The notes: generated by a model from the letters alone, not told the origin. 64,000 nucleotides of DNA from Vreelandella andesensis (GCF_003989795.1 NZ_RZHG01000018.1:94772-158771); one strand, 5' to 3'; numbered from the stretch's first letter, positions 25,198 through 35,972 are shown. Numbers and translations: made by a program.

Positions 25198-26175
25198 TTA
25201 ATCGCAGTCGTAGGTCACACCGTTGGCATCAGCGATGGTGCGAATGACCGCCCAGTTTTTCTGGTACGTAATCGGGATGAACTGCGCTTCGCCGGAGTTA
25301 GCAAACTCGGCTTCAAGGGCGGTGCCTTCCCAGTCATAGCTGAAAAACGCATCCTGAATTTTCTCGGCCAACTCAGGATTCAAGTTGTTAGCCAACCCGT
25401 AAGCGGTAGTGGGGAACGTTTCAGAGGTGTAAATAATGTCGTAATCGCCTTCATTGACTACACCGCGGGCGATCATTCGAGTGGCCACAGAGTTCGCAAT
25501 GGCGGCTGCTTCGTAGTCCTTGTTGACGACACCAAGCACGGAATTATCGTGAGAGCCAGAGAACGCAGTTTCATAGTCTTCATCCGCCTTTAGCTCATAC
25601 TCAGACAGCAGCAGCGCAGAAGGAGCGCGAAAGCCCGAGTTTGAAGTTTCAGCCGTAAAGGCGAGTTGACGACCCCCTAGGTCTGCCACTGACTCAATGC
25701 CGCTGCCGGGGTATGTGATAATTTCCATCTCATAACCAAAACTACCGTCTTCAGCGGCCATCATGGTAAAGGGGCGGAAACCGCCACAGTTCACAGCAAC
25801 GGGCGTACTACCGGTATTGAAACCAGCGACATGCAAACGTCCAGCGCGCAGTGCCTCGAGCTGGGCAGCGTTAGACTGCACGGGAAAGAACTGAACCCGT
25901 TTGCCGGTTGCTTCGCTTAGATGATCTAAAAAGTCGGACCACACCCCCGCGTAAACAGCGGGGTCTTCAACCGGCGTATAAGCAAAAACCAAGGTAGCTG
26001 GGTCGACCCACTGAGACTCATCAGTCGGTGCATCGGCAACCATGTCACCGTCATTATCAACATAGCGCGAAGAGAGGTCGGCAGAGGCGTTAACCGCTGC
26101 AAACGCAAACGTACTAACGACAGCAGCACTAACCAACGTACGAGTAAACGATTGAGACAGACAGAGGGGTTGCAT
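25198..26175 (-). CDS. phnD: Phosphonate/phosphite/phosphate ABC transporter substrate-binding protein
   Basis: 325 residues with a signal peptide (TLVSAAVVSTFAFAAVNASA). The PhnD-type core is seen in LVFAYTPVEDPAVYAGVWSDF, GKRVQFFPVQSNAAQLEALRAG, LHVAGFNTGSTPVAVNCGG and ESVADLGGRQLAFT. It captures the ligand in the periplasm. The ligand class (phosphonate, phosphite or phosphate) cannot be decided from sequence alone. It is the first gene of the phnDCEE operon and sits 50 bp downstream of an 11-bp-phased PhoB-like array at 26226-26286, so phosphate starvation is the likely inducer. Confidence 0.92.
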   Translation of the reverse strand: MQPLCLSQSFTRTLVSAAVVSTFAFAAVNASADLSSRYVDNDGDMVADAPTDESQWVDPATLVFAYTPVEDPAVYAGVWSDFLDHLSEATGKRVQFFPVQSNAAQLEALRAGRLHVAGFNTGSTPVAVNCGGFRPFTMMAAEDGSFGYEMEIITYPGSGIESVADLGGRQLAFTAETSNSGFRAPSALLLSEYELKADEDYETAFSGSHDNSVLGVVNKDYEAAAIANSVATRMIARGVVNEGDYDIIYTSETFPTTAYGLANNLNPELAEKIQDAFFSYDWEGTALEAEFANSGEAQFIPITYQKNWAVIRTIADANGVTYDCD

Positions 26176-26225
26176 ACATCACCTTAGCGGGTTGGTTAAC
26201 AATGCCGCTATGGTGATGCTCAACC

Positions 26226-26286
26226 ATGACAGTGAAGGGACACTGCCATGACAAGCCGGTAACGAATTAGTGACCGCTTGATGACA
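26226..26286 (-). promoter_or_regulatory. PhoB-like binding array upstream of phnD
   Basis: Hexamers lie every 11 bp at 26226 ATGACA, 26237 GGGACA, 26248 ATGACA, 26259 GTAACG, 26270 GTGACC and 26281 ATGACA. Read toward phnD they are TGTCAT-type half-sites, as in the Pho box (two TGTCAT-like repeats with 11-bp period). Four or five of the six are good matches. It lies in the only gap upstream of phnD. Confidence 0.7.
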
Positions 26287-26318
26287 GTCAAACAACACAC
26301 GACTACCCAGTAAAAGTG

Positions 26319-28238
26319 CTATTGAGATGGCAAATCTGGCTCAGGAAACACTACGTCGTTTCCATCCACGTCTAGCTGGCGAATATCCGTTGGGTGACCT
26401 TGCTCATCCAAGCTGACCAGCCCAATCCCGCTTGCATTCCATAGCCGCTCTCCGGCGCTGGCCCGGTCTGGATCTCGCGGGTGAATACTCAATTTACGAC
26501 GCTTGGTGAACCAATTGAGCGGCGATAAGGGTGCATAGAGCCAACGATTCAAACGGTCAAAGATGTTCAGCAACTGTTTTGGAAACGTATTTTTGATTCC
26601 ACTGGAAGTAATTTGCCAAAGGTGTGGCGCCTGCTTTTGACGGCGAACAACAATATCGTAGGCGAATGAATAGTGAACGTCGCCCGATAAAATCACGAAG
26701 TTACCCGGCGTTTTTGAGTGCCGCCAAATGTGCAGCAGTACATTGGCGGCACCCCGATGTGCCATCCAGTTTTCAGCATCCACCACCAACGGTTTGCCTG
26801 CCATGGTGAATAGCTTTTGAATAGTCTCGATCAGCTTGACCCCGAACATCGGGGCCGAGGAAACGATGACAGCGCTTTTGGTACCCAGTAACGCCTGCTG
26901 CATTTCCATCAGCGCTTCCCAGTCCATCAAACCCGAAGGGCGATTAGGGCTACGTTCGCTGCGCCAACGGCGGGTGCGCGTATCCAGCACGATCAGGACT
27001 GGAGTGCCAGGCACTTGGTACTCCCAACCTTGAAAGCGCAGTAGCCGTTCGATAAAACTATCCTGGGCGCTCGGGTTAAGCCGCCCACCCCCTTCAAAGA
27101 GCGTCGAAGCCTGATGCAGCAGAGGATTGAGCTTATCAGGGGCGTTGCCCCACCCCTGGCAAAGTGAATAAGCGACTAACGCATTGCCGATAATACGCTT
27201 TGAAAACGGATGGCCGTAGGCGCAGCGTTCCCAGTCAGCGGTCAGGTTCCAGTCATCGGTAACATCATGGTCATCAAAAATCATCAAACTAGGAAGGTGA
27301 GCCATGAGACGTGCACACTGGGGAAGCCCGGTCACGAAGTCATCAATCACCGCCTGCTCTTGCCGGTAGGTGTCGGCTTCTTTGTCACCTAGCACGGGCG
27401 GCTCAAAGGTAATGAGCTGCCAGGGCGTTGGTGACCATACCAGACAGTACATGGCGAGCATTTCCGCCAGCGTCATTAAGTGGTTTTGCGCATTTGCCGA
27501 GGTAAAGACGGGCTTTTTAACGCCACCAAAAAAACGCTCACGCAGCGCCGCATTACTCGTCACGTCCGGTAGCAGTGCTTCACGGTGGTAATAGCTTTCG
27601 GGAGCAGCGTAAAGTGCTTGGCTATCGTCTACTGTGGCACCTTCCAATTGTTCATCTACTAACCCTAAACACTCAATCAGGGCGTGAACAGCGCGCAGCA
27701 TTGGGCCAGCGACGTCATCAACATAGACCTGATCACCCGTCATCAGCAGCCAAGCAGGCCATTCTTGCGGGGTTGATTGGCGTTCGGCTAACCACGTGTC
27801 TGCCCGCACCAAGCCATCGGCACTGTCGTGATGAGGTTTACGGCATGAACCGTGCATTAGCCGGTGATGCCGAGAGGCCAGCACAAAGCCAGGGTACGCC
27901 TCGTCGTCATGACATAACCATGGCGCCCAATCCGGCAGGCGTTGCCACTCCCCCTGGGTACACTGTATTTGCAGGTCGTAAGCAATTCGCTCGTCGGTGG
28001 GCAGCGCGTTCGGTAAGGCAAGGTCAATAAAGTGGATATAGGCGTGCTGGCCAATCGCCACGCATTGATGCGACTTATCCAATGGGTGCGTCTGGGCCTC
28101 CACTTGTTCAGGGTAAAGCACCAGTTGCATGGATAGCGGGCGCGACGCGACTAGCCACAGCACTAGCCGTGAAGGCGAAAGGCGGCGCAGCAGTGGCCCC
28201 ACCAGCACGTCTGGCAATGTCTTGGCGGTTTGCGTCAT
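26319..28238 (-). CDS. PhoD-like metallophosphatase/alkaline phosphatase D family protein
   Basis: About 639 residues, no signal peptide, so probably cytoplasmic. An N-terminal beta-rich region (~1-130) precedes the metallophosphatase core: MHGSCRKPHH, WLLMTGDQVYVDDVAGPML (metal-binding Asp), MIFDDHDVTDDW (DDHD) and FVILSGDVHYSFAYDI (GDVH). These are the PhoD-type metal ligands. The substrate is unknown; phosphodiester or phosphomonoester hydrolysis is expected. The start at 28238 has AGAGG upstream; a longer frame begins at 28262. It is 33 bases downstream of the histidine kinase gene and upstream of the phn operon, all in one direction. Confidence 0.85.
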   Translation of the reverse strand: MTQTAKTLPDVLVGPLLRRLSPSRLVLWLVASRPLSMQLVLYPEQVEAQTHPLDKSHQCVAIGQHAYIHFIDLALPNALPTDERIAYDLQIQCTQGEWQRLPDWAPWLCHDDEAYPGFVLASRHHRLMHGSCRKPHHDSADGLVRADTWLAERQSTPQEWPAWLLMTGDQVYVDDVAGPMLRAVHALIECLGLVDEQLEGATVDDSQALYAAPESYYHREALLPDVTSNAALRERFFGGVKKPVFTSANAQNHLMTLAEMLAMYCLVWSPTPWQLITFEPPVLGDKEADTYRQEQAVIDDFVTGLPQCARLMAHLPSLMIFDDHDVTDDWNLTADWERCAYGHPFSKRIIGNALVAYSLCQGWGNAPDKLNPLLHQASTLFEGGGRLNPSAQDSFIERLLRFQGWEYQVPGTPVLIVLDTRTRRWRSERSPNRPSGLMDWEALMEMQQALLGTKSAVIVSSAPMFGVKLIETIQKLFTMAGKPLVVDAENWMAHRGAANVLLHIWRHSKTPGNFVILSGDVHYSFAYDIVVRRQKQAPHLWQITSSGIKNTFPKQLLNIFDRLNRWLYAPLSPLNWFTKRRKLSIHPRDPDRASAGERLWNASGIGLVSLDEQGHPTDIRQLDVDGNDVVFPEPDLPSQ

Positions 28239-28270
28239 GTCAGCGCCTCTTTGTTGGGTCATGCAGAGTA

Positions 28271-29635
28271 CTACCTAGCAACTACAGGCAATTCAACCAT
28301 CACGTCTAATCCACCCGTCTGGGCACGTTGCAAATTCATCTGGCCCTGATAAAGCGCGACAAGATCCGTCACGATGGCTAAACCAAGCCCACTCCCAGAG
28401 CGTTGTTCATCGAGGCGCTTACCCCGCTGTATGGCGGCTTGGCACTCCTGCGCAGTCATACCTGGGCCATCATCGCTCACCCGCAGCAACAGCCGTTGGC
28501 CATCGGCTTGCAAACTAATGCTTACCTCGGCTGTCGCCCAGCGAAGTGCATTATCCAGTAGATTGCCAACGATTTCCTGAAGATCCTGACCATCCATATG
28601 AACGCGCACGCTACTTTCTACGTTTTGTTGCAGGCGAATATGACGACGCTGACCCAGGCGCGTAAGCCCCGCAATCAACGCCGCCAGCGTCTCCTGCACG
28701 GCAATGGGGGCGAAGCGCGCGCCCTCTCCAGCAGCGGACGCCCGAGCTAGGTGGTGGCGCACCGCGTTATCGATCCGCGAAAGCTCAACCTCCCAATGAG
28801 CACGGCTTTCGCTGGGCAATTGCTTAACCAGTAGCCGCATGACACTCAGCGGGGTTTTTAGCGCATGGGCAAGATTACCTGCGGTATGGCGACCGCGGTC
28901 AATTATACGCTGGTCACGGGCAAGCACGGCGTTCATTGATTCCGCCAGCGTGGCTAGTTCATCTGGCAGAAGGGTGTCGAGCTTGTCAACTTTCCCTTGC
29001 TCAACATCACGAAGGTTCACATTCATGCGCCGCAGCGGTGCTAGCCCCCAGCGCACTTGCAGCGCCAGTACGCCTAACAGCAGCACACCCAGGCCCATTA
29101 GCCCCAGCCATAATGTCTGCTGAAACTGCTGGATATCTTCTCGCAGCGCATCATCTCGGGCGGCCACGCTAACATGCAGCGGTGTCTCCAGTGGAGCAAG
29201 ATAAATATCGCGCTCGACAATCCGCAACTGCTGGCCTCTCGGGCCTGTTAATGTGCGTGCGGATACGTTTTTATCATCGATAACCGGTAGGCGCTGATCC
29301 CACAACGAGCGGGACGTCGCCGTAAGGTGATCGTAGTTGGTGACTTGCCAATACCAGCCGGAATAAACCTGATCAAAACGCGGGTCACCCAGTGATCGTT
29401 CGTAACTTATCTGCTGGGCGATAGGGTCATAAGTAACGCCCGCAATGATCACGTTTAGCGTTGTCTCCAAGCGTTCATCGAAGGCAAGAATGGCTGACGT
29501 ACGATAATGATGGGTGAGTAGCCAACCCGCCAGTGGCAACGCGAGTAACACCATTAACAGTGCCGCCAGCAGAAGGCGCAACCTAATTGAGCGGGTCGCC
29601 CAACGCTTAGCCCAGCGGGTCATAACTGGCTTCAT
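28271..29635 (-). CDS. Sensor histidine kinase, PhoQ/QseC-like
   Basis: 454 residues. Two membrane segments (~18-40 and ~172-192) flank a periplasmic sensor of about 130 residues, then HAMP, then HisKA with the phosphoacceptor His in GNLAHALKTPLSVM. The ATP-binding domain has the N box NLLDNALRW, G1 DDGPGM and G2 GSGLGLAIV. It should phosphorylate the response regulator encoded directly upstream, with which it overlaps by 4 bases. The companion PepSY genes suggest cation or envelope sensing, as with PhoQ relatives, but the signal cannot be read. Confidence 0.93.
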   Translation of the reverse strand: MKPVMTRWAKRWATRSIRLRLLLAALLMVLLALPLAGWLLTHHYRTSAILAFDERLETTLNVIIAGVTYDPIAQQISYERSLGDPRFDQVYSGWYWQVTNYDHLTATSRSLWDQRLPVIDDKNVSARTLTGPRGQQLRIVERDIYLAPLETPLHVSVAARDDALREDIQQFQQTLWLGLMGLGVLLLGVLALQVRWGLAPLRRMNVNLRDVEQGKVDKLDTLLPDELATLAESMNAVLARDQRIIDRGRHTAGNLAHALKTPLSVMRLLVKQLPSESRAHWEVELSRIDNAVRHHLARASAAGEGARFAPIAVQETLAALIAGLTRLGQRRHIRLQQNVESSVRVHMDGQDLQEIVGNLLDNALRWATAEVSISLQADGQRLLLRVSDDGPGMTAQECQAAIQRGKRLDEQRSGSGLGLAIVTDLVALYQGQMNLQRAQTGGLDVMVELPVVAR

Positions 29636-30306
29636 GCGTCGGAAGGCTCTTCAGCGAGTAACCGATACCCTTGACCACGCAGCGTAGCAATCCGCCACGC
29701 CCCTAATTTACGCCGCAGCCGACTCACTTGAACATCAATCACGTTGGAGTCGGGTTCATGATCACGGTCATAAACATGTTCAGAGAGTTCGCTGCGGCTA
29801 ACCACCCGGGGAGCAGCATGCATTAAGTAACTAAGCAGACGCGTTTCCTGAACGGTGATGCTCACCGGCCTGCCCGCCAACGTGACATGCTGGGTATGAG
29901 TATCCAGGCTTAACTCACCCACCTTCAGGATTGGATGGGCATGGCCATGGCTACGACGCACCAAAGCGCGCAGGCGAAACATGACTCCGGCGGGCTCAAA
30001 GGGTTTCGTCACATAGTCATCGGCCCCTGCGGTGAAGCCCGCCGCTTTATCGGCCCAGCGCTCGCGTGCAGTTAAAATCAATACCGGTAGATCAATACCG
30101 TCTTCTCGCCAAGCGGAGAGCCAACGCGTGCCTTCACCATCGGGTAGCCCCACATCGAGGATTACTGTGTCGTAGACTTCTGTGCGCACCAGAAAATCTG
30201 CTTCCTGACCATTTTCAGCGTGCTCTACCAGCCAATCACCCTCCCGTAGCGCTTGAATTAGCTCGCGGGCGAGCGCCTGATCGTCTTCTACCAGTAAACA
30301 CTTCAT
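29632..30306 (-). CDS. OmpR/PhoP-family response regulator
   Basis: 224 residues. The receiver domain (1-115) has Asp pairs EDDQALA, the phosphoacceptor in VILDVGLPDG and Lys in VTKPFEP. The C-terminal winged helix (~130-220) ends with SNVIDVQVSRLRRKLG and LRGQGYRL. It is the partner of the kinase that follows and lies 12 bases after a PepSY gene. An 11-bp-spaced direct repeat (ATGAAC) between the two divergent PepSY genes is a plausible binding site. Confidence 0.95.
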   Translation of the reverse strand: MKCLLVEDDQALARELIQALREGDWLVEHAENGQEADFLVRTEVYDTVILDVGLPDGEGTRWLSAWREDGIDLPVLILTARERWADKAAGFTAGADDYVTKPFEPAGVMFRLRALVRRSHGHAHPILKVGELSLDTHTQHVTLAGRPVSITVQETRLLSYLMHAAPRVVSRSELSEHVYDRDHEPDSNVIDVQVSRLRRKLGAWRIATLRGQGYRLLAEEPSDA

Positions 30307-30317
30307 GAATAGCTGCC

Positions 30318-30710
30318 TTATTGGCGGCGCATCTCATTAATACGCACACCTTCTATTTTCATTAACTGTCCGGTATGGCCATCAAACTCAAACTCAACCA
30401 CTTGATTCTGAGCACCCAGCAGTTTGATTTCATACTCCACGTGGCCATCCTCACGCTCTATCTCTACTTCCAATACCTCGCCGATATAATTAGCCTCAAG
30501 CCAATCCAGAATAGACTCTAAAGACACGACTTCGCCCCGCCGCACTTCACTGTGCAACGCTTCCCAGGGCTGATCACCAATGGCACTACCGGCCAGGGCA
30601 ATAGCAAGCACCGCTACAGCAACGCTCATAGGCACCGTCTTACGCAAGCGCATCCGCTTTAGGCGCTGCCAATAACGTGAAGTGGTTAGCATGAAGGGCA
30701 TATTTTTCAT
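30318..30710 (-). CDS. PepSY-domain membrane/periplasmic protein
   Basis: 130 residues. A hydrophobic signal/anchor (VPMSVAVAVLAIALAGSAI, ~27-45) is followed by one PepSY domain: SLESILDWLEANYIGEVLEVEIE...YEIKLLGAQNQVVEFEFDGHTGQL. It lies 12 bases before the response regulator, forming PepSY-regulator-kinase. PepSY proteins next to PhoPQ-like systems are common and are thought to modulate sensing or protease activity in the periplasm. Confidence 0.85.
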   Translation of the reverse strand: MKNMPFMLTTSRYWQRLKRMRLRKTVPMSVAVAVLAIALAGSAIGDQPWEALHSEVRRGEVVSLESILDWLEANYIGEVLEVEIEREDGHVEYEIKLLGAQNQVVEFEFDGHTGQLMKIEGVRINEMRRQ

Positions 30711-30733
30711 CTTACTAGGATGCCAAAAACAAC

Positions 30734-30750
30734 ATGAACGTTAGATGAAC
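30734..30750. promoter_or_regulatory. OmpR-family direct-repeat operator between divergent PepSY genes
   Basis: ATGAAC-GTTAG-ATGAAC: two identical hexamers with an 11-bp period (GTTCAT N5 GTTCAT on the other strand), the spacing bound by OmpR/PhoP/PhoB regulators. It lies 24 bp from the start of one PepSY gene and 78 bp from the other, fitting autoregulation by the adjacent response regulator. Confidence 0.6.
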
Positions 30751-30827
30751 AGCTTTGTCAGCTTACGGAAAGAACCACGATGTTATAAGTGTGTTGTTAC
30801 ATTCAATACACCAAGAAGGAATTTGCG

Positions 30828-31307
30828 ATGAACGCTATGAAAAAAATGCTACTGATCCCGACCTCAGCGTTACTGTTTGCCGCTGCTGCGGGTAGCGCCC
30901 AAGCCGATGATTATGTCGCGATTGATCGCATTGACGACATTCTGACCCATGCGTCTAATTATGGCTTCACTCATTACGAAGAAATTAAAGTGGAAAGCCG
31001 TGGGCGCACGGAAGTAGAAGGCTGGCTTGACGACGAGTGGTACGCTGACATTGAGTTTTCGGTCGATAACGGTGAAAACCTCAAGGAAGAACGCAAGCGG
31101 TTGATTACTGGTGCCTGGGGCATGAGTGAAGACGACGTTCGCCAAGCACTCAACGCGGCGCAGACAGAAGGTATGGCCGAGTTTGAAGAGATTGAGATTG
31201 ATAAAACCGGCATGATTAATATTGAAGGCCGCGATGAAAATGGCCGTGAATTGGAAATCAGCCTACGCCAAGGCTCGTTTCAAGTAAGCGACGTTGAGCG
31301 CGACTAA
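30828..31307 (+). CDS. Secreted tandem PepSY-domain protein
   Basis: 159 residues with a signal peptide (KKMLLIPTSALLFAAAAGSAQA). Two similar PepSY-like repeats follow: AIDRIDDILTHASNYGFTHYEEIKVESRG...ADIEF and EDDVRQALNAAQTEGMAEFEEIEIDKTG...LEISL. AAGGAA precedes the ATG at 30828; in-frame codons before it lack such a site. It is divergent from the PepSY-regulator-kinase operon and is probably controlled by it. It is a periplasmic, acidic protein, as expected in a halophile. Confidence 0.85.
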   Translation: MNAMKKMLLIPTSALLFAAAAGSAQADDYVAIDRIDDILTHASNYGFTHYEEIKVESRGRTEVEGWLDDEWYADIEFSVDNGENLKEERKRLITGAWGMSEDDVRQALNAAQTEGMAEFEEIEIDKTGMINIEGRDENGRELEISLRQGSFQVSDVERD

Positions 31308-31515
31308 ACGGATAGCAAACCCCAGCATTAACCGACGCTAACGATCATGCGAGCCACTGTAAGGTCCGCTTTTTTGGCATTTCGTATTGCTCGACACGAC
31401 ACATAAGCCACGTAAGTTATGTTTTTCATTGGCTCAGTGGGACATTGCTAACAACGCGCTGTAATGTGGTAGGCATCATTAATAGCCGTTAATTATGTAC
31501 CGCTAGGAGATGCCT

Positions 31516-32517
31516 TTGACGCGTTCCTCCACTGCAGAAGGCGTAAGCGACCGTTTAGCGCACACGGTACTGCGTGATCTTGCGTGGTTACTAGCCACCC
31601 CCGATTTGGTTGAACTACCGGGGCCTAATGCCTATCCAGGCAGGCCCACACGCCTAGAACTTGGCCTAGTAGAGGCTGTTGACGACTGGTTGGCGACACT
31701 TTCGCCACTGGTGAATGCGCTAGACGGCAAACTGGCGACGCGCATGGGGCACTACCATGAGCGACTGTGGCACCTGATGCTAGATAACGCGCCCAACACG
31801 CGTCTACTGGCCAAGAACCTGCGCATTACCCAGCGTCGCAATACCCTGGGCGAGCTAGATATGCTCTATCGAACGCGAGACAACCCCAACCCTGTTCATT
31901 TGGAAGTCGCCATAAAGTTCTACCTTGGGTTACCAGAAGGGCCTGGAGATGCCACTTGCCAAAGCCGCTGGATTGGCCCTGGCGGGCTAGACAGCCTAGC
32001 GCTGAAATGCAGCCATCTGCGTTACCATCAGTTACCGATTTCAAGCACCGCCACCGCACAAGCGATCATTGCCCACTGGCTATCTCCTAGAGACATCGGC
32101 CCAACCCCACGCCCCCATCAGCCATTGACGCAACGCCTAGCCATGCCAGGCGTGCTGTTTTATCCCTGGCACACGGCTATGCCGCCGCCCATAGGGGCGA
32201 CGGCCGACCATCGGCGCGGCAAGTGGTGTCATTTGAGGAATTGGCCGCAGCTCGCAGCCCAACGAAGCGAGGCGCTAAAAATGGTCTGGCTTGAAAAGCC
32301 TCATTGGCTAGCACCGCCGCCATTAGATACGTTTTACTCTGCCAGGGAACGCATGGCAGACGTGATGCCGCTTATTCATCGCTATGGGCCGCAGCAGGTG
32401 ATGCTGTACGACCCAAAGGAAAAAGTGCTCGCAGGGGGAAAACCACTTGAGCGACTTATCATCGTGCCCGATGACTGGCCTCGCCAAGTGCCGCTACCAC
32501 CCCGCCCTCGCGGTTAA
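31516..32517 (+). CDS. DUF1853 family protein
   Basis: About 333 residues, cytoplasmic. Recognisable family segments are AHTVLRDLAWLLATPDLVELPG near the start, RLGHYHERLWHLML-type text in the first third, NTLGELDMLYRTRD...HLEVAIKFYLG (a PD-(D/E)XK-like E-x-A arrangement), and GEKWCHLRNW-like text further on. Function is unknown. TAGGAG abuts an ATG at 31510 and is six bases from a TTG at 31516, so I take the TTG as the start. It stands alone between the PepSY gene and convergent proB. Confidence 0.82.
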   Translation: MTRSSTAEGVSDRLAHTVLRDLAWLLATPDLVELPGPNAYPGRPTRLELGLVEAVDDWLATLSPLVNALDGKLATRMGHYHERLWHLMLDNAPNTRLLAKNLRITQRRNTLGELDMLYRTRDNPNPVHLEVAIKFYLGLPEGPGDATCQSRWIGPGGLDSLALKCSHLRYHQLPISSTATAQAIIAHWLSPRDIGPTPRPHQPLTQRLAMPGVLFYPWHTAMPPPIGATADHRRGKWCHLRNWPQLAAQRSEALKMVWLEKPHWLAPPPLDTFYSARERMADVMPLIHRYGPQQVMLYDPKEKVLAGGKPLERLIIVPDDWPRQVPLPPRPRG

Positions 32518-32532
32518 GCAGCCTGCTCGCCA

Positions 32533-33693
32533 TTAGACAACCACCAAGTTATCGCGATGGATCAACTCGTGAGCTTCTACGTAACCCAGAATTGCTTCAA
32601 TCTGGTGGCTCGGCTGACCCGCTAACTGCCGGGCTTCATCAGCACCGTAGTTGACCAATCCTTTGGCTACGCGTGCGCCTTGTTCATCCACACACAGCAC
32701 CATGTCGCCGCGCTTAAAGCTGCCCTGCACGTCGCGCACGCCCACCGCTAGCAAGCTGGAGCCTTTGCCTCGCAGTACATTCACAGCCCCGGCATCCAAC
32801 ACCAAGGTGCCACGCACCTGCAACTGACCCGCTAGCCAGCGTTTGCGAGCAGCGATAGGAGCTTGATCAGGCCATAATAAGGTGCCCAACGACTCGCCCG
32901 CCATGACGCGGGAAATAACCTCCGGCTGGCGACCACTGGCAATTACCGTGACTGCCCCAGAACGGGCAGCCAACTGTGCAGCGCGTATTTTGGTGCTCAT
33001 ACCGCCGCGCCCCAAGGCCCCCCCACTGCCTGCAACAGCGGCTAAGCGTGGGTCGTCGGCACGGCCTTCCGCGATCAGCTTAGCATTGGGGTCGTGGCGA
33101 GGGTCGGCGTCAAACAGCCCCTCTTGATCGGTAAGCAGCAGCAGTGCGTCGGCTTCTAACAAGTTAGCGACCAGCGCACCGAGGGTGTCGTTATCACCAA
33201 AGCGAATCTCGTCGGTGACCACGGTATCGTTTTCGTTGATCACCGGCACCACGCGCATCTCAACCAAAGTACGCAACGCCGACAACGCATTGAGATAGCG
33301 CTTACGGTTAGAAAGGTCATCGTGGGTAAGCAGAATCTGAGCCGTCAACATCCCATGGCGAGCGAAATGCTGCTCGTAGCACTGGGTAAGACCATTCTGG
33401 CCTACCGCTGCAGCAGCTTGAAGCTCATGAACAGCACTGGGGCGCGCTTGCCACCCCAGCCGCACCATGCCTGCCGCTACCGCACCAGAAGATACCAGCA
33501 CGACCTCTTTGCCCTGCTGATGCAACGTAGCAATTTGGTCGACCCAGCCACCGATGGCCGCCTCATCCAAGCCACGACCATCATTGGTGAGCAGCGCGCT
33601 ACCAATTTTAACCACCACCCGGCGGGCGCTGCTTAACGCCTCGCGGCCAGGCAACTGCTCATTGCTTTCCACGTCGCGACTCTCCCAAGCCAT
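32533..33693 (-). CDS. proB: Glutamate 5-kinase
   Basis: About 386 residues. The amino-acid kinase domain begins [17 protein letters not shown] and contains [33 protein letters not shown] and [15 protein letters not shown]-terminal PUA domain starts near residue 290 ([21 protein letters not shown]). It phosphorylates glutamate in the first step of proline synthesis and of osmotic proline accumulation. The start is uncertain: ATG 33693, with GTG 33672 (GGGAGAG upstream) an alternative; a frame to 33750 is too long for the family. It follows obgE closely in one operon. Confidence 0.95.
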   Translation of the reverse strand: MAWESRDVESNEQLPGREALSSARRVVVKIGSALLTNDGRGLDEAAIGGWVDQIATLHQQGKEVVLVSSGAVAAGMVRLGWQARPSAVHELQAAAAVGQNGLTQCYEQHFARHGMLTAQILLTHDDLSNRKRYLNALSALRTLVEMRVVPVINENDTVVTDEIRFGDNDTLGALVANLLEADALLLLTDQEGLFDADPRHDPNAKLIAEGRADDPRLAAVAGSGGALGRGGMSTKIRAAQLAARSGAVTVIASGRQPEVISRVMAGESLGTLLWPDQAPIAARKRWLAGQLQVRGTLVLDAGAVNVLRGKGSSLLAVGVRDVQGSFKRGDMVLCVDEQGARVAKGLVNYGADEARQLAGQPSHQIEAILGYVEAHELIHRDNLVVV

Positions 33694-33754
33694 TCCGCTC
33701 ACGCGATTGATTCCGCTAACCCTGCTGACGCTTCCCGCTCGAACGACCAATCAG

Positions 33755-34972
<1,218 letters not shown>

Positions 34973-35023
34973 CTAACTGCAATATCCCGCCCGTTAATAA
35001 CCGGCAAAAGGGATCGAAAAGAC

Positions 35024-35051
35024 AAAAAAGCCCCGCCATGGCGGGGCTTTT
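35024..35051 (-). terminator. Bidirectional intrinsic terminator between rpmA and obgE
   Basis: AAAAGCCCCGCC is followed immediately by its exact reverse complement GGCGGGGCTTTT, with further A/T tails on both sides. It would end rplU-rpmA transcripts ahead of obgE. Confidence 0.9.
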
Positions 35052-35086
35052 ATTTCGTCATCTTCGTCCTGCGCAACAACGGTTGC

Positions 35087-35344
35087 TTAGGCAGAAACGA
35101 TGCTAACGAATTTGCGGTTGTTCGGACCCTTGGTCTCAAACTTCACGAAGCCGTCGTTCAGAGCGAACAGCGTGTGATCACGGCCCAGGCCAACGCCAGT
35201 GCCTGCGTGGAAACGAGTACCACGCTGACGAACGATGATGCTACCCGCGCTGGCTGCTTGGCCACCGAAGAGTTTCACACCTAAGCGTTTGGACTCAGAA
35301 TCGCGACCGTTACGCGTGGAGCCGGCTGCCTTTTTATGTGCCAT
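35087..35344 (-). CDS. rpmA: 50S ribosomal protein L27
   Basis: 85 residues, starting [18 protein letters not shown] with the conserved basic N-terminus that reaches the peptidyl transferase centre. Typical internal text is [37 protein letters not shown]. Length is normal and no N-terminal cleavage extension is present. It is 30 bases after rplU in the same operon. Confidence 0.98.
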   Translation of the reverse strand: MAHKKAAGSTRNGRDSESKRLGVKLFGGQAASAGSIIVRQRGTRFHAGTGVGLGRDHTLFALNDGFVKFETKGPNNRKFVSIVSA

Positions 35345-35374
35345 TGCAAAATCCTCCTTAAGGGAATCGACTGC

Positions 35375-35686
35375 TTACGCAGAAATTCCGGTAATTTTGA
35401 CTTCAGTGAACCACTGACGGTGGCCCTGACGCTTCATGTGATGCTTCCGGCGACGGAACTTGATAATAGTTACTTTATCGCCACGGCCGTGGGAAACTAT
35501 TTCAGCGGACACTTTGGCACCGCTTACTAAAGGTGCGCCAACGTTGACGTCATCGCCGTCTGCAACCAACAGCACTTCATCAAACTCGATCGTTTCGCCG
35601 GTAGCGACTTCGATTTTTTCGAGCTTAAGGGTTTGACCTTCTTGAACGCGGTACTGTTTGCCACCGCTTTTAATAACTGCGTACAT
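35375..35686 (-). CDS. rplU: 50S ribosomal protein L21
   Basis: 103 residues with the family start [20 protein letters not shown] and the C-terminal [23 protein letters not shown]. It binds 23S rRNA in the large subunit. It is the first gene of rplU-rpmA and is preceded by a promoter at 35825-35853 and a ~130-base leader. Length is normal. Confidence 0.98.
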   Translation of the reverse strand: MYAVIKSGGKQYRVQEGQTLKLEKIEVATGETIEFDEVLLVADGDDVNVGAPLVSGAKVSAEIVSHGRGDKVTIIKFRRRKHHMKRQGHRQWFTEVKITGISA

Positions 35687-35824
35687 GTCGCTCTCCGGAC
35701 TTGTCGTTAATGCCGATTACGCCCCGCGTAACCAACGCTCATCGCCTTCCGCTCTTATCGACCTGCTGCGAGTGGCGCCCCTTTTGGCAGCCATCTGACA
35801 GGGAGCATGATGAGTGGGTCGCGA

Positions 35825-35853
35825 ATTATAGCGACTATCGTTGTTCACCACAA
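35825..35853 (-). promoter_or_regulatory. Sigma-70 promoter of rplU-rpmA
   Basis: On the minus strand TTGTGG and a consensus TATAAT are separated by 17 bases. Transcription would start near 35818, giving a leader of about 130 bases before rplU. Confidence 0.65.
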
Positions 35854-35972
35854 GACTACAGGGCACTGTCAATCATACGCTGCACCACGAACGTCTACCG
35901 CTACCTTGACGCCTCACAGGCAGCCCCATAGCATGACCCTTCTAATATCACCCGCCGCGATGAACGGAACCC

